Positions 1 through 10,930 of a stretch of 64,000 nt of DNA are shown here, in pieces. The DNA is taken from the NCBI RefSeq assembly GCF_018294505.1, contig NC_057801.1:433106741-433170740 (forward strand), given 5' to 3'. Position 1 is the first letter of the stretch, and the number at the start of each line of letters is the position of its first letter. The stretch comes from Triticum aestivum (lineage: Eukaryota > Streptophyta > Magnoliopsida > Poales > Poaceae). The notes under the pieces were generated by a model. It searched no databases. It had not been told where the DNA came from and saw nothing but the letters and a program-made list of their open reading frames with translations. A program made the position numbers and the translations under genes.

Positions 1-301
1 TGGCTGTTGAAGCAGTCTCACGTTCTTCGTGGTCAAGGAACATGCGGAGTTACTTTTTAATGAAATCATGCCACGTTGACCGGGCATTCTTAAGCATAAA
101 AAACGCGTAATGTGGTATTGCATTAGGGCTGGCGGTAGCTGCGCGCCCTAATAGTGCTTAAAGGCTACTGTTTAAATGGGGCGATGTAGAGTGAGCTTTT
201 CGTGACGGAGGTTGTCGGATGAGCCGAACACAACCTCTGGTGGTACCGAGCCGTAATAATTGGCTTAAAGGCCTGGCGTCACTCCTTTGAAGGAAGTGCT
301 G
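1..301 (-). pseudogene. Gypsy protease-region remnant
   Basis: The minus strand continues the element downstream of gag. Pieces typical of the Gypsy protease/linker are readable, such as SSTSFKGVTPG followed by VVFGSSDN, and further on degenerate text matching the segment that precedes RT. Stops and frame changes are frequent. There is no intact catalytic motif here because the gag-protease junction is deleted (next entry). Confidence 0.6.
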
Positions 302-2452
302 CTACGGTGAATTTTGGTAGGGTCTATCCCCATTTTGCGGGCGGTGTCCTGGTATAGCAGGTGCTGCGCTGTCTTTTCGTGTTATCACATGAAGTGAGTT
401 CACTGTTTTGACCTCTAGTGGGAAAGTCTTTTGTTTTCCGGATTGCTGCTTTTGGGTTTCGTCACTTTCGCTTGGTGTGTCGAGCCCCTTGTGTTTGGCA
501 TTAAGTCGGGCGGACTGTTTGAAGACCCAGCAATCTCTGTGGGTATGGTTTGCGGGCTTCCAGGTCTTCCCAACTCCCAATTGACTCTGCTGGCAGGCTG
601 TTAAGCCAATGCCGGGCTGGTCCTTTAAGCTTGAGGGGAGATATTTGATGGCGTGAAGATCATCACCGCGGGCCATGTGGATGTGAAGAAGATAGTCTTC
701 GATCCAAACCGCGGGGTCTGTTGTGCCATCGTAAGATTCGATATTCATGGGTTTAAACCCTTCGGGGATTTGATGATCCATTACTTCATCTGTGAAGCAT
801 AGTGGGTGTGCGGCGCCTCTGTACTGGGCGATATCACGACGGAGCTCAAAAGAGCTTTGTCTATTTTGTTCGGCCCGGCCGGACTTACTGTGTCCGGCGC
901 GACGGTTGTCATCACGTACCGTGGGGCGCCCACGCGATCCATAGATCGATCTTGATTGTCTTGCCTTATCCTCCAATATATCTCGCAAGTCCGGAGCTTT
1001 CCCATGTGGTCTTGTGCTTTTTGAGTGGTGCCAGGGTGCGGGTCTAGTGAAGGGCCTAGAGGCCTCTCTGTCGTGACCACGGGGTGGTCGGTCAGCCGTA
1101 TTGTCTCCTGGTGATGCGGGTTCATACGCTTCCTCCTCTAATCGGGGGAGCAGCTTGCATTTAGGGTAGCATTTGGAGGGGCGTTCGAGCTCATGCTCTT
1201 CGGCCGCGAGGACTTCAGTCCATCTGTCGGCTAGCAGATCTTGATCAGCTCTAAGCTGTTGCTGCTTTTTCTTGAGGCTGTTTGCCGTGGCTATAAGCCT
1301 GCATTTAAAACGCTCTTGTTCGACGGGATCCTCAGGCACGACGAATTCATCATCGTCGAGGCTTGCTTCGTCTCCGGAGGGAGGCATATAATCCTCTACC
1401 TCTTCTTCTGCCGCTCTCTCATGAGGGCTGGCGTCTCCATCCTCCTGCGCTGGATCTTGCTGGAGTGGGTTGTCTTCGGCACTGTCCGGTGTATTGTTAT
1501 CTCCGGTGCCGGAATCTTCATTCTTGCTGTGGCGGGATTTAGAGCGGCGCCGCTGACGCCGGCGCTTGGGCTGTTTCTTGGAGGGGTCATCCTCCTCTGT
1601 TCCTTCGCCATTCCCATCCTTTGGGATATCCACCATGTATATGTCATATGATGAGGTGGCTTTCCAATGCCCGGTAGGCGCTGGTTCCTGTTCGTCTCCG
1701 GCATCGTCGTCCATACCGTCGATGTCTTCGGAGTCGTAGTCTAGCATGTCGGTTAGATCGTCGACAGCGGCTACCAAGTGGGTGGTGGGTGGGCTTTGAA
1801 TTTCTTCGTTGTCCGCATCCCAACCGTCCTGGCCGCAGTCCGGCCAGGGCTCTCCTGATAACGAGAGATACTTTAGCAAACTCAGGATGTCACCGAAAGG
1901 TGAGTGTTGAAAGATGTCCGCTGCGGTGAACTCCATGATCGGCGCCCAATCGGATTCGATCGGAGGGGGCGCGGGAGGTTCGGAGTACGGCAAGGAGTCT
2001 GGCACCTCGGAGTCATGACCTTTATGAGGGACAAGGTTAGTGTTCGGCTCTATCACCGTAGAGGTTGCAGCTCCCGAGGCGTTGTCTAGCCATCCGTCCT
2101 CGATCTGCGCAGCCGGCTCCGACTTGAAGATCGGAGCGAGTTCGAGTGCGGCCTCCAGGATACTATCCGGCTGCAGAGCTAAATCATGCTCGCCGTGACA
2201 GTGTGGCATGCTCGGCTATGGCTTGAATCCATCGAGGATCAAGTCCCTGCGGATGTCAGCCGTGAAGTTCAAACTTCCAAACCTGACCTGACGGCCAGGG
2301 GCGTAGCTTTCGATCTGCTCCAGATGGCCAAGCGAATTGGCCCGCAGTGCGAAGCCACCGAATACAAAGATCTGTCCGGGGAGAAAGGTCTTACCCTGGA
2401 CTACGTCGTTGATGATGGTCGAAGAAGCCATCGAGCCTATCGGTGACGACAT
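302..2452 (-). pseudogene. Gypsy gag, internally deleted
   Basis: The natural start is the ATG at 2450-2452 (MSSPIGSMASST), just inside the 5' LTR. The frame is open to an in-frame TAG at 2216-2218 and then continues for 635 codons to about 302. The first half is acidic and rich in D/E and basic clusters. Next comes the conserved gag entry segment (ESYDGTTDP.VWIEDYLLHI near residue 490 of the long frame). The core that should follow (the GPA..WL and SW..L...F block) is missing: the text jumps directly to the later KPANHTHRDCWVFKQ segment. A second jump near the end joins the gag tail to the protease neighbourhood in a shifted frame. The product would be a non-functional capsid precursor. Confidence 0.8.
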
Positions 2453-2478
2453 AGAGGAACTCTCAATGAAAGCACCAA

Positions 2479-2949
2479 TGTCGGTGTCAAAACCGGCGGA
2501 TCTCGGGTAGGGGGTCCCGAAATGTGCGTCTAGGCAGATGGTAACAGGAGACAAGGGGCACGATGTTTTACCCAGGTTCGGGCCCTCTTGATGGAGGTAA
2601 AACCCTACGTCCTGCTTGATTAATATTGATGATGTGTGTTACAAGAGTGGATCTACCACGAGATCAAGGAGGCTAAACCCTAGAAGCTAGCCTATGGTAT
2701 GATTGTTGTTCGTCCTAAGGACTAAAGCCATCCGGTTTATAGAGACACCGGAGAGGGCTAGGGTTACACAGAGTCGGTTACAATGGTAGGAGATCTACAT
2801 ATCCGTATCGCCAAGCTTGCCTTCCACGCCAAGGAAAGTCCCATCCGGACACGGGACGGAGTCTTCAATCTTGTATTTTCATAGTCTTGGAGTCCGGCCA
2901 ATGATGATAGTTCGGCTATCCGGACACCCCCTAGTCCGGAACTCCCTCA
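2479..2949 (-). repeat. 5' LTR of the Gypsy element
   Basis: 471 bp, beginning TGTCGGTG and ending CTCCCTCA on the plus strand. The same ends and length occur at 25942 and 33771. The internal side (2459-2478) matches the segment next to the 33771 LTR (AAAGCACCAA before TGTCGG), which marks the primer-binding side. It contains the AAACCCTAGAAGCTAGCC block and a run of CCGGA motifs shared by all three copies. Confidence 0.88.
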
Positions 2950-4016
2950 ATGATCTTCCACCACAAGACCACAAGCAAAAAGGCAAGGATAAGCTTCAAG
3001 AGGAGATTGATGCATTTGAAGAAGCTCCCAAGGCCTTGGTCAAGTGGGTTCCCAAGACTACATCAAGTTCTACTTCATCAAGTACGACTACAACTCCAAC
3101 GATTCCCATCAAGATGATGTGGATCCCGAAGAAGAAGAACTAGAGAGTTCTTGAGGGTGACTCCGCCAACATACTTCACTCTTATCATTTTGGCAAGAAC
3201 AAGTGCAATCAACTTCCACATCTTATACTAGTCCATGGAGTCACAAACCCTCTTGTTGGTAAGACAAGGGACAAGGTAACCCAATGTTTTCATGGACATC
3301 CTCTTGTGTTTGCATCACTCTATGTCTATGGATATCCTTGTTTGTTCCTTGTGGGACTAGCCCGTGTAGGTATTGAAAGTGCAACTCGCTCCAAAGGATT
3401 GCTCCAAATGATCTACATCAACATTGAGCATCCACATCTTCAACACCTACATGAAGTCATCATCGACAAAACCCAAGGTTAGTTCATCCCTCTTAGGGGG
3501 GATCTCACATCTAGGGGGAGCTTTACTCTAAGAATTGAGCTAAAGCAATTCTAATGGTGTGAACACAACAATGCATTATGTAAAAGTGGCAACCCCACTT
3601 GAGCTTAAACAATGAGTATGACCTATTATCAAATGTTCTCATTTGACTCCTAAGTCAATATACTCATATATAGATGACCTAGTCATCGCCAATTGCTTGA
3701 TAGATGCTAGAATGGTTGTGCTTGATTTGCCACATATTTCATTTGCCATTTTATTGTGTGAGCATGTCGTTTGCATATTTTACTCATTCAAGGACATCCA
3801 CTTGTTGTTTTGCTTGATTGGCTTCTTTTCTTTTGCCAAGTGGATGGACAAGAATGCCTAAGAATCCTCTCTAGCTATCTATGCTTTTCTTGTCTCAAAC
3901 TCTATTCATGCTACATCACAAAGTTTGATCAAGTTAGATTTGAACCACTCTGTGTGAGGAGCACTCGGAGTCCCTGATTCCTCATAGAATTAAACTTCCA
4001 AAACTTCTTTGTGCGT
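2950..4016 (+). other. non-coding internal region of the retroelement
   Basis: No long ORF. A short open stretch (2817-3143) carries a Ser/Thr-rich tail ending MMWIPKKKN, similar in style to the gag-pol linker of large Copia elements; this is a weak resemblance. Purine tracts CTAGGGGGAGC (about 3512-3522) and TTAGGGGGGATC (about 3494) resemble internal copies of the polypurine tract. The rest holds nothing recognisable. Confidence 0.4.
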
Positions 4017-4704
4017 TTCGGTCTGACCGATTCATCCATTTCGGTCATATCGAGATCACTAAGTCGATCTAGGTTTTCAATCTCGGTGCAACCAATTTGA
4101 ACTTTTCGGTCACACCGAGTTGCAGTAACTACTTGCAGTTATGCATCTCGGTGTCACCGAGTTGTTCCACCCGGTCACACCGACAGGGTCAGGCTATATA
4201 TATCACCGGGCCGAAATTTGGAAATTTCTTCGAACCCCTTTGCCCGCACTCAGCCTGCTCTGCCTCCCTGGGTCTCTGGATCATCCTCCTCGTCGCCAGC
4301 TGCCTCCCGCCGTTGGTGTCCGCCGCCGTCAACGGGAATCGACTCCACCGTTGCCGCCGTAGCAGGTCCATCGCCGCACTTAGGGTATGGACTTGATCCT
4401 TCTGCTAATCTCACTCTGATACTTAGCACATTGTTTTGCCATGTATCTTGCCACGATTGAGATCACCCTATCCAGCGAAATCACTCTGTAGTTTAGTTGT
4501 GGATTGAAAATTTAGGGTTAGGTTTCCGCCAAAATCATCTCGGACCAACCGAGTTGTAGAAATCGGTTCCACCGATTTGGCTAAGGCCATTGCACATGTG
4601 ATTCTCGGTCTGAACGAGAATTGCAAATCGGTGTGACCGAGTTCAGGACTTTGTGAAACCCCAGCAGTCTCGGTGCCACCAAACTGTGACTCGGTCCGAC
4701 CGAG
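4017..4704 (+). promoter_or_regulatory. internal promoter-like region: CGGTnnnACCG palindrome cluster and TATA box
   Basis: About eleven copies of the imperfect palindrome (C)TCGGTnnnACCGA(G) lie at roughly 4019, 4042, 4107, 4146, 4172, 4540, 4563, 4604, 4627, 4669 and 4690. In the middle a TATA box (GGCTATATATA, core 4195-4204) is followed by a C-rich GC-rich leader. A possible 5' splice site (AGG|GTATGG, near 4385) and a possible 3' splice site (CTATTCACAG, near 4875) would remove a ~490-bp leader intron before the ATG at 4898. The same palindrome array and the same GGCTATATATA box occur in the element's LTR. That this is a real second promoter is inference. Confidence 0.5.
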
Positions 4705-4897
4705 TTCACTACTTTAGGTTCCAAAAGTTGCTTCGGTATCACCCAGTTTTCAAATTGGTAGATCCAAAATGCTTTCTGTGGAAAACTAAAACTAAGTTTT
4801 TGACTCATTCTTTTGCAAAAACCTCTGTACTTTGTGATGCTCATCTACTCTACCTCATCTATATCTATTCACAGGGTCTGATGTCAGTGTTTGCATC

Positions 4898-6950
4898 ATG
4901 TCAGATCAGAGTGGCAGTCAGAACAAGTATGAGGAGCAAGTTCACATGAGTGAGGGCACTAGTCCCTCTAGCAGCTATGATGGTAGCAGGAGCACACCCA
5001 GCAACTTACCTAAGGCAGCCACCAGGGCCAGAAAGAAGAGAACCTCAGATTCTGAGGATGAGGACTATGTGGCTGTTGAGGATGAGGCCACCTCAAAGAA
5101 GAAGGTGCTGAAGAAGGAATATGGAACAGCTGCTGCCACTAAGCCTGGTATGAGGACCAAAGCACCTGCAAGAAGAATTCCCATGTCTAAAGCCAGAGCC
5201 TCTACTCAAGTAACTTTGGAATCTGAACCCAAAGAGGCTGCTGCAGAAGGGAAGAAAGGGAAAGAAAGGGTCAAGAAGACCATGGCCAGGGTTGTTGGAA
5301 AGCCCTCCATGATGGAAGAAGAAGAGGAAGAGATTGCTGCAGCAGCACCTAAAGCTCAAAAGCTTATGGGAGATGCTATAAGATCAGGGGCTGCTCCATC
5401 AAAGCCCAAAGAAGCTCCCAAGGCAGCTGCACCAAAGCCCAAAGCTGCACCCAAGAGGAATACAAGGAATATTCCTGCTGGAGAGAAGAACAAGGCCCCA
5501 GTGCTTGAAGCTACTATAGAAGAAGAAGATGATGAGGCACATGTCTTGAGGAAGTTGAAGCCCAAAATTCTAGATCACAATGATGCTCATCCAGTAGCTG
5601 AGGACATGAATCTCAGGAAGGATGCAGGACTCAGACAGTGGAGATTGACCGATCCCTATGCAGTCAGGAGAAGAACTGTTGTGGACTACAGGTTCCATAC
5701 AAAGGAACAACAGGACTTCTATGAGATAGTGCTACTTGATAAGAAGCCTATAGTCTGTGATATGAGATGGATAGACTGGAAGTACATCAGGGAAAATGAA
5801 GAACTATCCTGGAGTCTATGATAGTTTCAAGTCTTGTGGAGTAGAGAACTTTGTTGGGCAGAAGGTCACAAAGTGGAATGATGAGCTTATTATGCAGTTC
5901 TACTCCACAACTCATTTCTACCCAGATGGAAGGATTGTCTGGATGTGTGAAGGTACTAGGTACCAATCAACAGTTGAAGAATGGGCAAAATTGATCAATG
6001 CTCCTAAGGAGAATGAGGATGACTTGGATGTCTATGCCAAGAAGAAGAAGGATCACAACTCCATGGCACATATGTACATAGAGATCCCAGATGCTTCTCT
6101 TGAGATACACAAATTTGGATCAGTACATTACCTTCTGTCAGGTTTGCCAACAATCAACTGGATCCTCAGGCATACTCTATTGCCAAAGTCAGGTGATCAC
6201 AAGATGATCAGAGGCCATGCAATTAACCTGATTCACATATTTGATGTGCCTCAAAAGTTCAAAGTCATGAGCCTAATTATGGAAACTATCAAGAGGACAG
6301 CTGCTAATCAGAAGAGAAGTTGTGGGTATGCCCCACAGATCCAGGAGCTAATCAGCTCCAAGATGGGCACTGACACATATCTCTTGGACAAGGAACACAT
6401 GCCCATCTACCCAGACTTTGAGGACAACACTGTGGTAATGGATGAGAATGAACCATCTTCTGTACAAGCACAAGAGAAGAAGGAGAAGGCAAGGGCTGAG
6501 AAGGCTGCAAAGATGCCAACTGCTGAAGAGGCATCTCAGATTTTCCTGAAGAGCAAGCAAGACCAGCTCGGCTACTTGATTGCCTCCACTCTGAGGATTG
6601 AGAAGGGCTTGGCCACCCTGACTCAAAACCAGGAGAGCTTGGAGAGGATCATAGAGCAGAAGTTCTATGATTTAGATGTGAAGGTCATTGAGATACAGTC
6701 AGTTGTTGAGCAACTTCAGGATGAAGTGCAGAAAAAGAAGGGCAAGTCTACCACTGATGCATTTGCTAGAGTGCCCAGAAGTCAGAGATCTGTTGCAGTG
6801 CCAGTTACAGACACCAGAGCAACTTCGTCTACACCAGCAACTGCTTCAGTGCCACCAGCTCCAGTAGCCACTCCATCAGCTCCATCAACCTCAACTGATG
6901 CCTTCGTCCTTGGAGTTTTATCTACCCCGCCACCTGAAGACCAAGCCTGA
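4898..6950 (+). pseudogene. accessory (env-like / plant-transposon-domain) ORF with one frameshift
   Basis: About 684 codons starting MSDQSGSQNKY. Residues 1-200 are low complexity: Lys/Ala/Glu-rich with SEDEDY, EEEEEE and PKAAPKPKAAPK stretches, probably nuclear or disordered. From about residue 215 a globular part begins; it crosses the reading-frame change and contains WNDELIMQFYSTTHFYPDG, VEEWAKLINAP and GHAINLIHIFD. This layout resembles the 'putative plant transposon protein' domain found in accessory ORFs of large plant retrotransposons. Residues about 540-620 form a predicted coiled coil, and the tail is Pro/Ala/Thr/Ser-rich. One extra A in an A-run near 5793 shifts frame 2 into frame 3; otherwise the ORF is open. 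No signal peptide or clear membrane span is visible, so a true envelope role is not supported. Confidence 0.65.
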
Positions 6951-7460
6951 GAGTCGTTTAGCACTATGCATTTTCTATGAACTTTTTGGTAACTTGTTGC
7001 CAAAGGGGAGAAAAATGTATAGATCACAGGCTTCGAGAGAGAGTGTTGCTTTTTGTTCTCTCTTGTTTTTGGTGGTTGAACTTTGTTATTTGCCTGATTG
7101 AAATACTCTATGCTTTTGTGTGATACTTGGATGATCATGTGGTTGATCATATACGATGCTACCTTAATGCTTGTTGGATGACATTATCCTTTTATATCCC
7201 TATATGATCATTCACTTTTCTTGATGATGAGTGCACATATTTAATTATTATCATTTTGAGCGCTCCACCAAGATGTATGTGACATGGAAGAGTAACCCAT
7301 GATCCTAACTCATTGTGCATTTGCAGTCCAAAGCAAATCTTAAACTATGCACAAATTTAGGGGGAGCTCTTGCTTTTGACATACTTCTCAAAGCGACAAC
7401 GTTTTTCAATCTTATTATCATTTGTCGAAGCTTTGATCTATATGTTGTCATCACCAAAAA

Positions 7461-7469
7461 GGGGGAGAT
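7461..7469 (+). other. polypurine tract (PPT)
   Basis: AAAAAGGGGGAGAT lies immediately before the TGAAAGTGC start of the LTR, the expected plus-strand priming site. It shows that 7470-9156 is the 3' LTR of a forward element. Confidence 0.8.
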
Positions 7470-9156
7470 TGAAAGTGCAACTATCCCTAGGTGGTTTTGG
7501 TAATTCCTAACAACATATAGCTCATTGAGCTAATGCTATTTCAAGATAAATATTTCAGGAAATCTCAATGGTTGGCATGGCATGGATGAGAAAAGTGGAC
7601 CCCTCAAAATTCTAAGGACAAAAGGATTGGCTCAAGCTCAAAGCTCAAGACTCTACATTTTCTATTTTAGTGATCCAAGATCACATTGAGTCTATAGGAA
7701 AAGCCAATACTATCAAGGAGGGATGAGGTGTTGCTTAATGAGGTTCTTGCTCAAAATGCTTAGTGATATGCTCCAAAGCCCTCAACTACTTTCTCACATC
7801 TACATATGACCTAAACCAAAAGTCAAACTTGGCCCCACCGATTCTTTCCATCCGGCGCCACAGAGTTCAGATGTCATAGCCACTACCACAAACCCTAGGC
7901 AAATCGGTCTCACCGATAGGGATCTCGGTCTCACCGAGATGGGATTGTAATCTCTCTGTTTCCCTTTGTAACGTTTCAGTCCCACCGAGATGAGCGGTTG
8001 GTTCCAACGAGATTGCAATGTAAACTCTTTGTTTCCCTTTCATAACATTTCGGTCTCATCGAGATGAGTGAATTGGTCCCACCGAGTTTACCTGGCCAAC
8101 TCTCTGGTTAGCTTATTACCAAAATCGGTCTCACTGAGTTTGTGTAATCGGTCTCACCGAGATTACGTTATGCCCTAACCCTAACCATATCAGTCCTACC
8201 GAGTTGCATGTCGGTCCCACCGAAAATCCTAACAGTCACTAGATTTGCTGAATCGATCCGACCGAGTTTATCAATTCGGTCCCACCAAGATTGGCAAGTT
8301 GTGTGTAACGGTTAGATTTTGTGTGGAGGCTATATATACCCCTCCACCTCCTCTTTATTCGTGGAGAGAGCCATCAGAATGAACCTACACTTCCAACATA
8401 CATTTTCTGAGAGAGAACCACCTACTCATGTGTTGAGACCAAGATATTCCATTCCTACCATATGAATCTTGATCTCTAGCCTTCCCTAAGTTTCTTTCCA
8501 CTCAAATCTTCTTTCCACCAAATCCAAATCCTGTGAGAGAGAGTTGAGTGTTGGGGAGACTATCATTTGAAGCACAAGAGCAAGGGGTTCATCATCAACA
8601 CACCATTTATTACTTCTTGGAGAGTGGTGTCTCCTAGATTAGCTAGGTGTCACTTGGGAGCCTCCATCAAGATTGTTGAGTTGAACCAAGGAGTTTGTAA
8701 GGGCAAGGAGATCGCCTACTTCGTGAAGATCTACCGCTAGTGAGGCAAGTCCTTCGTGGGCGACGGCCATGGTGGAATAGACAAGGTTGCTTCTTCATGG
8801 ACCCTTCATGGGTGGATCCCTCCGTGGACTCGTGCAGTCGTTACCCTTCGTGGGTTGAAGTCTCCATCAACATGGATGTACGATAGCACCACCTATCGGA
8901 ACCACGACAAAAACATCCGTGTCTCCTAGTGCGTTTGCACTCTCCAAACCCTTCCCTTTATATTCTTGCAAGTTGCATGCTTTACTTTCCGCTGCTCATA
9001 TACTCTTTGCATGCTTGCTTGAATTGTGTTAAGATTGCTTGACTTGTCCATAGTTGCTAAAATCTGCCAAGAACTAAAATTGGGAAAAGGATAAGTTTTT
9101 ATTTGGTCAAGTAGTCTAATCACCCCCCCCCCTCTAGACATACTTTCGATCCTACA
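7470..9156 (+). repeat. 3' LTR (1687 bp)
   Basis: Begins TGAAAGTGCAAC directly after a PPT and ends TTTCGATCCTACA. It holds a palindrome array (7838-8292), a TATA box (TATATATA, 8331-8338) and a downstream leader of about 800 bp with a pyrimidine-rich end and a C12 run near 9123. The next base starts open coding sequence of an F-box-family gene, so 9156 is a sharp insertion boundary. The expected 5-bp TSD would be TCCCA on this side; the partner side is not in the window. Confidence 0.85.
7838..8338 (+). promoter_or_regulatory. LTR U3: palindrome array and TATA box
   Basis: At least eleven degenerate copies of TCGGTCTCACCGAG-like palindromes (for example near 7905, 7922, 8050, 8124, 8148, 8209) spaced 15-70 bp apart. 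They are followed by GGCTATATATACCCC with the TATA core at 8331-8338. This is the likely retroelement promoter. The dyad symmetry could serve dimeric transcription factors or fold in RNA; neither is shown. Confidence 0.65.
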
Positions 9157-10550
9157 TCCCACCAGGGCTCCGTTCAAAGCCTCTGCATCCCGTCATGCTA
9201 CCTGAGCAAGCATACCATGCCCTGCACGGTGGACGCCTGGCTGAAATCCCCTGAATTCACAGAACTACAGTTGCTTGAGTTCTACTATTCCCCTGGAAAT
9301 CACATACCACATACCGAATGCCATGAACTTGTGCCCTCAGCACCGATGTCCATCTCGCGGTTTTCTTCCTCTCTCCACACTGGCACCTTTGCACTGTGCT
9401 ACCTACCAGATAATCTGGTACTAAACCTTCGACTCCCATTTCTCAAGAAACTTTCACTTGTGCGGGTTCGTATATCGGAGGCCTCATTGCACAGCATCAT
9501 CCACTCCAGTTGCCCTGCCCTGGAGTGCTTGGTGCTTATTTTCATAGTTAGAATCTGTTGTCTCCAAATAAAGTCACCTAACCTTGTAAGAATTGGAATT
9601 TCTTTTGACGAAAGGCAGCTCATCATCCAAGATGCCCCTTCACTTAAAAGGTTGATCTTTGATTTTAGTTATTCACCGTTGCAAATAACCGTCCTCTCTG
9701 CGCCTAAACTAGAGACCTTGGGTGTAATACATGATCTCTGTGCTCATTTCAATATGGTGTTTGGCTCAACAGTTCTTCAGGTACTTTATATTATCATCTA
9801 CACTTGTAACCATAAGCTGCATTTTAAATTTCTGCGCCTAAGTTATATATCATCTTGGAGTACACATTTTGTACTAATATTACGTTCTATGCTCAATGAA
9901 GAGTTTCTCCATGGATGGCCTATCAATGGTGCTGGATTCTGTCAAGATCTTATATATCCAAATGAATAGTTTTGATCTGAACAAGATTATTAGCTTGCTA
10001 CAATGCTTTCCATGTCTGGAGAAGTTGTATATAAAGGTGATAATTTTGTGCACATTCGAAGCCCGCATATAGTGTACTAGAATTAACCGTTCAACTGTTG
10101 CTCTTTCGACACTCTTCTTTTATACCTTAACTATTTTCAATCTTCATGTCTATTTAGGAAACAGGACGGGGTAAGAAAGTTATAACCAATCGGTGGATTC
10201 GTAAGCATTGGGATTTTCTCACTTCTCATGAGATTCCATTGAAGACAATAATGCTAGAACGATATGCAGCCAACCGTGCAAACACTAGATTTGTCACATT
10301 CTTCCTGCTGAATGCGAGGTTACTATTGTCCATCAGGCTTAAGTTTATCAGCAGCATGGTTTTGACGGATGGGTATGTCGAAGAGCAAAAAAAGGAGTTT
10401 CAGGTGGGCAAAAGAGCTTCTGAACGTGCCGGGCTTCTATTTACAACATATTGTGGTCATAATCCAGTAAATTTTACGACCCAAGATGTTCATTCTTTGG
10501 ACCTGACCGATCCATTTGACTGTGACTGCCGAAAACAGTGCTGGAGTTAG
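9157..10550 (+). pseudogene. F-box/LRR/FBD protein gene, 5'-truncated by an LTR
   Basis: Three exons fit one frame. Exon 1 is 9157-9780 (open from the first base after the LTR; donor GTACTT at 9781). Exon 2 is 9902-10036 (45 codons; acceptor AAG, donor GTGATA). Exon 3 is 10158-10550 (131 codons including TAG; acceptor TTTAG). About 383 residues remain. Exon 1 has LRR text (LPFLKKLSLVRVRISEASL, CPALECLVL, APSLKRLIF, APKLETLGV). Exon 2 ends LLQCFPCLEKLYIK and exon 3 has the FBD-type segment WDFLTSHEIPLKTIMLERY. Full members have an N-terminal F-box that binds Skp1 in SCF ubiquitin ligases, and that part is gone. There is no internal stop or frameshift, so the truncation is fairly recent or the remnant is constrained. 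The first in-frame ATG is at 9217. It could be a live chimeric gene driven by the LTR, but a pseudogene is more likely. Confidence 0.8.
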
Positions 10551-10930
10551 ATGTTGTTGCCCTTTTCAACCTGGTTTTTTTTGTAAACCTAAACAATTAA
10601 CCCTCGTGCTTTTGTACAGTTTGTAAGCTGGAGTTACATGTTCCTGCCCTTTTCAACTCGGCTGTGACTGTCATATTTTCTTTGAAACAAGGCAAATGGC
10701 TTGCCATTCGTTTAATTTAGAGTGAAATATTGTAACAAATCCCAACCAAGGGAAATAACATCACTCTCGCCGGCTGCTTGAGCTCACTGTGCATTACATA
10801 AGCCAAGTGATTAGCCCCCACCAGCACCCACAAACTTATTTTGAACTAGCACATCAAATGGGCTGTAAATTTCCATAGGAAAGGCTGCATGACCGTGACA
10901 GATTTGGATTCTGACATTTGGGACCCGCGA
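10551..10930 (+). other. 3' flank of the F-box-family gene
   Basis: Probable 3' UTR and flank. A ~35-bp segment starting GCTGGAGTTA at about 10540 is repeated imperfectly at about 10628, so the end of the coding sequence is duplicated into the UTR. No clear poly(A) signal or ORF was found. Confidence 0.4.

Larger units (their letters stand above)
1..2949 (-). mobile_element. Tat-type Gypsy LTR retrotransposon, 5' part (Fatima-like)
   Basis: A reverse-oriented Gypsy element enters from the left window edge and ends with its 5' LTR at 2479-2949. The order on the minus strand is LTR, gag, then protease remnants running off the window. Its LTR is closely related to those at 25942-26413 and 33771-34241, so the window holds two members of one family. 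The family name Fatima-like is recognition only; the Tat assignment rests on the sister copy, which carries an antisense 3' ORF. The base after the LTR (2950) belongs to another retroelement, so this copy inserted into it or deleted part of it. The TSD cannot be tested because the other end lies outside the window. Confidence 0.85.
2950..9156 (+). mobile_element. LTR retroelement with extra 3' ORF (SIRE/Maximus-type?), 3' part
   Basis: Forward element consisting of internal DNA, one long ORF, a polypurine tract and a 1687-bp 3' LTR. The 5' LTR and any gag-pol lie beyond the reverse Gypsy element at 1-2949. A long env-like or accessory ORF just before the 3' LTR, several GGGGGAG tracts and a long LTR suit the SIRE/Maximus branch of Copia. 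No RT, integrase or protease is visible, so assignment to a superfamily is not secure and a pol-less derivative is possible. Its 3' LTR is fused directly to an F-box-family gene at 9157. Confidence 0.7.

Noticed and set aside
781..1704. Several plus- and minus-strand ORFs (for example 1241-1651) over the first Gypsy gag
   Set aside because: Shadow frames of the long minus-strand gag; no domain content.
4898..6950. True viral-type envelope protein
   Set aside because: No signal peptide, transmembrane span or cleavage-like site visible; called accessory ORF instead.
10680..10760. LINE tail in the F-box gene flank (GGCAAATGGCTTGCC)
   Set aside because: Short similarity only; no poly(A), TSD or coding match.
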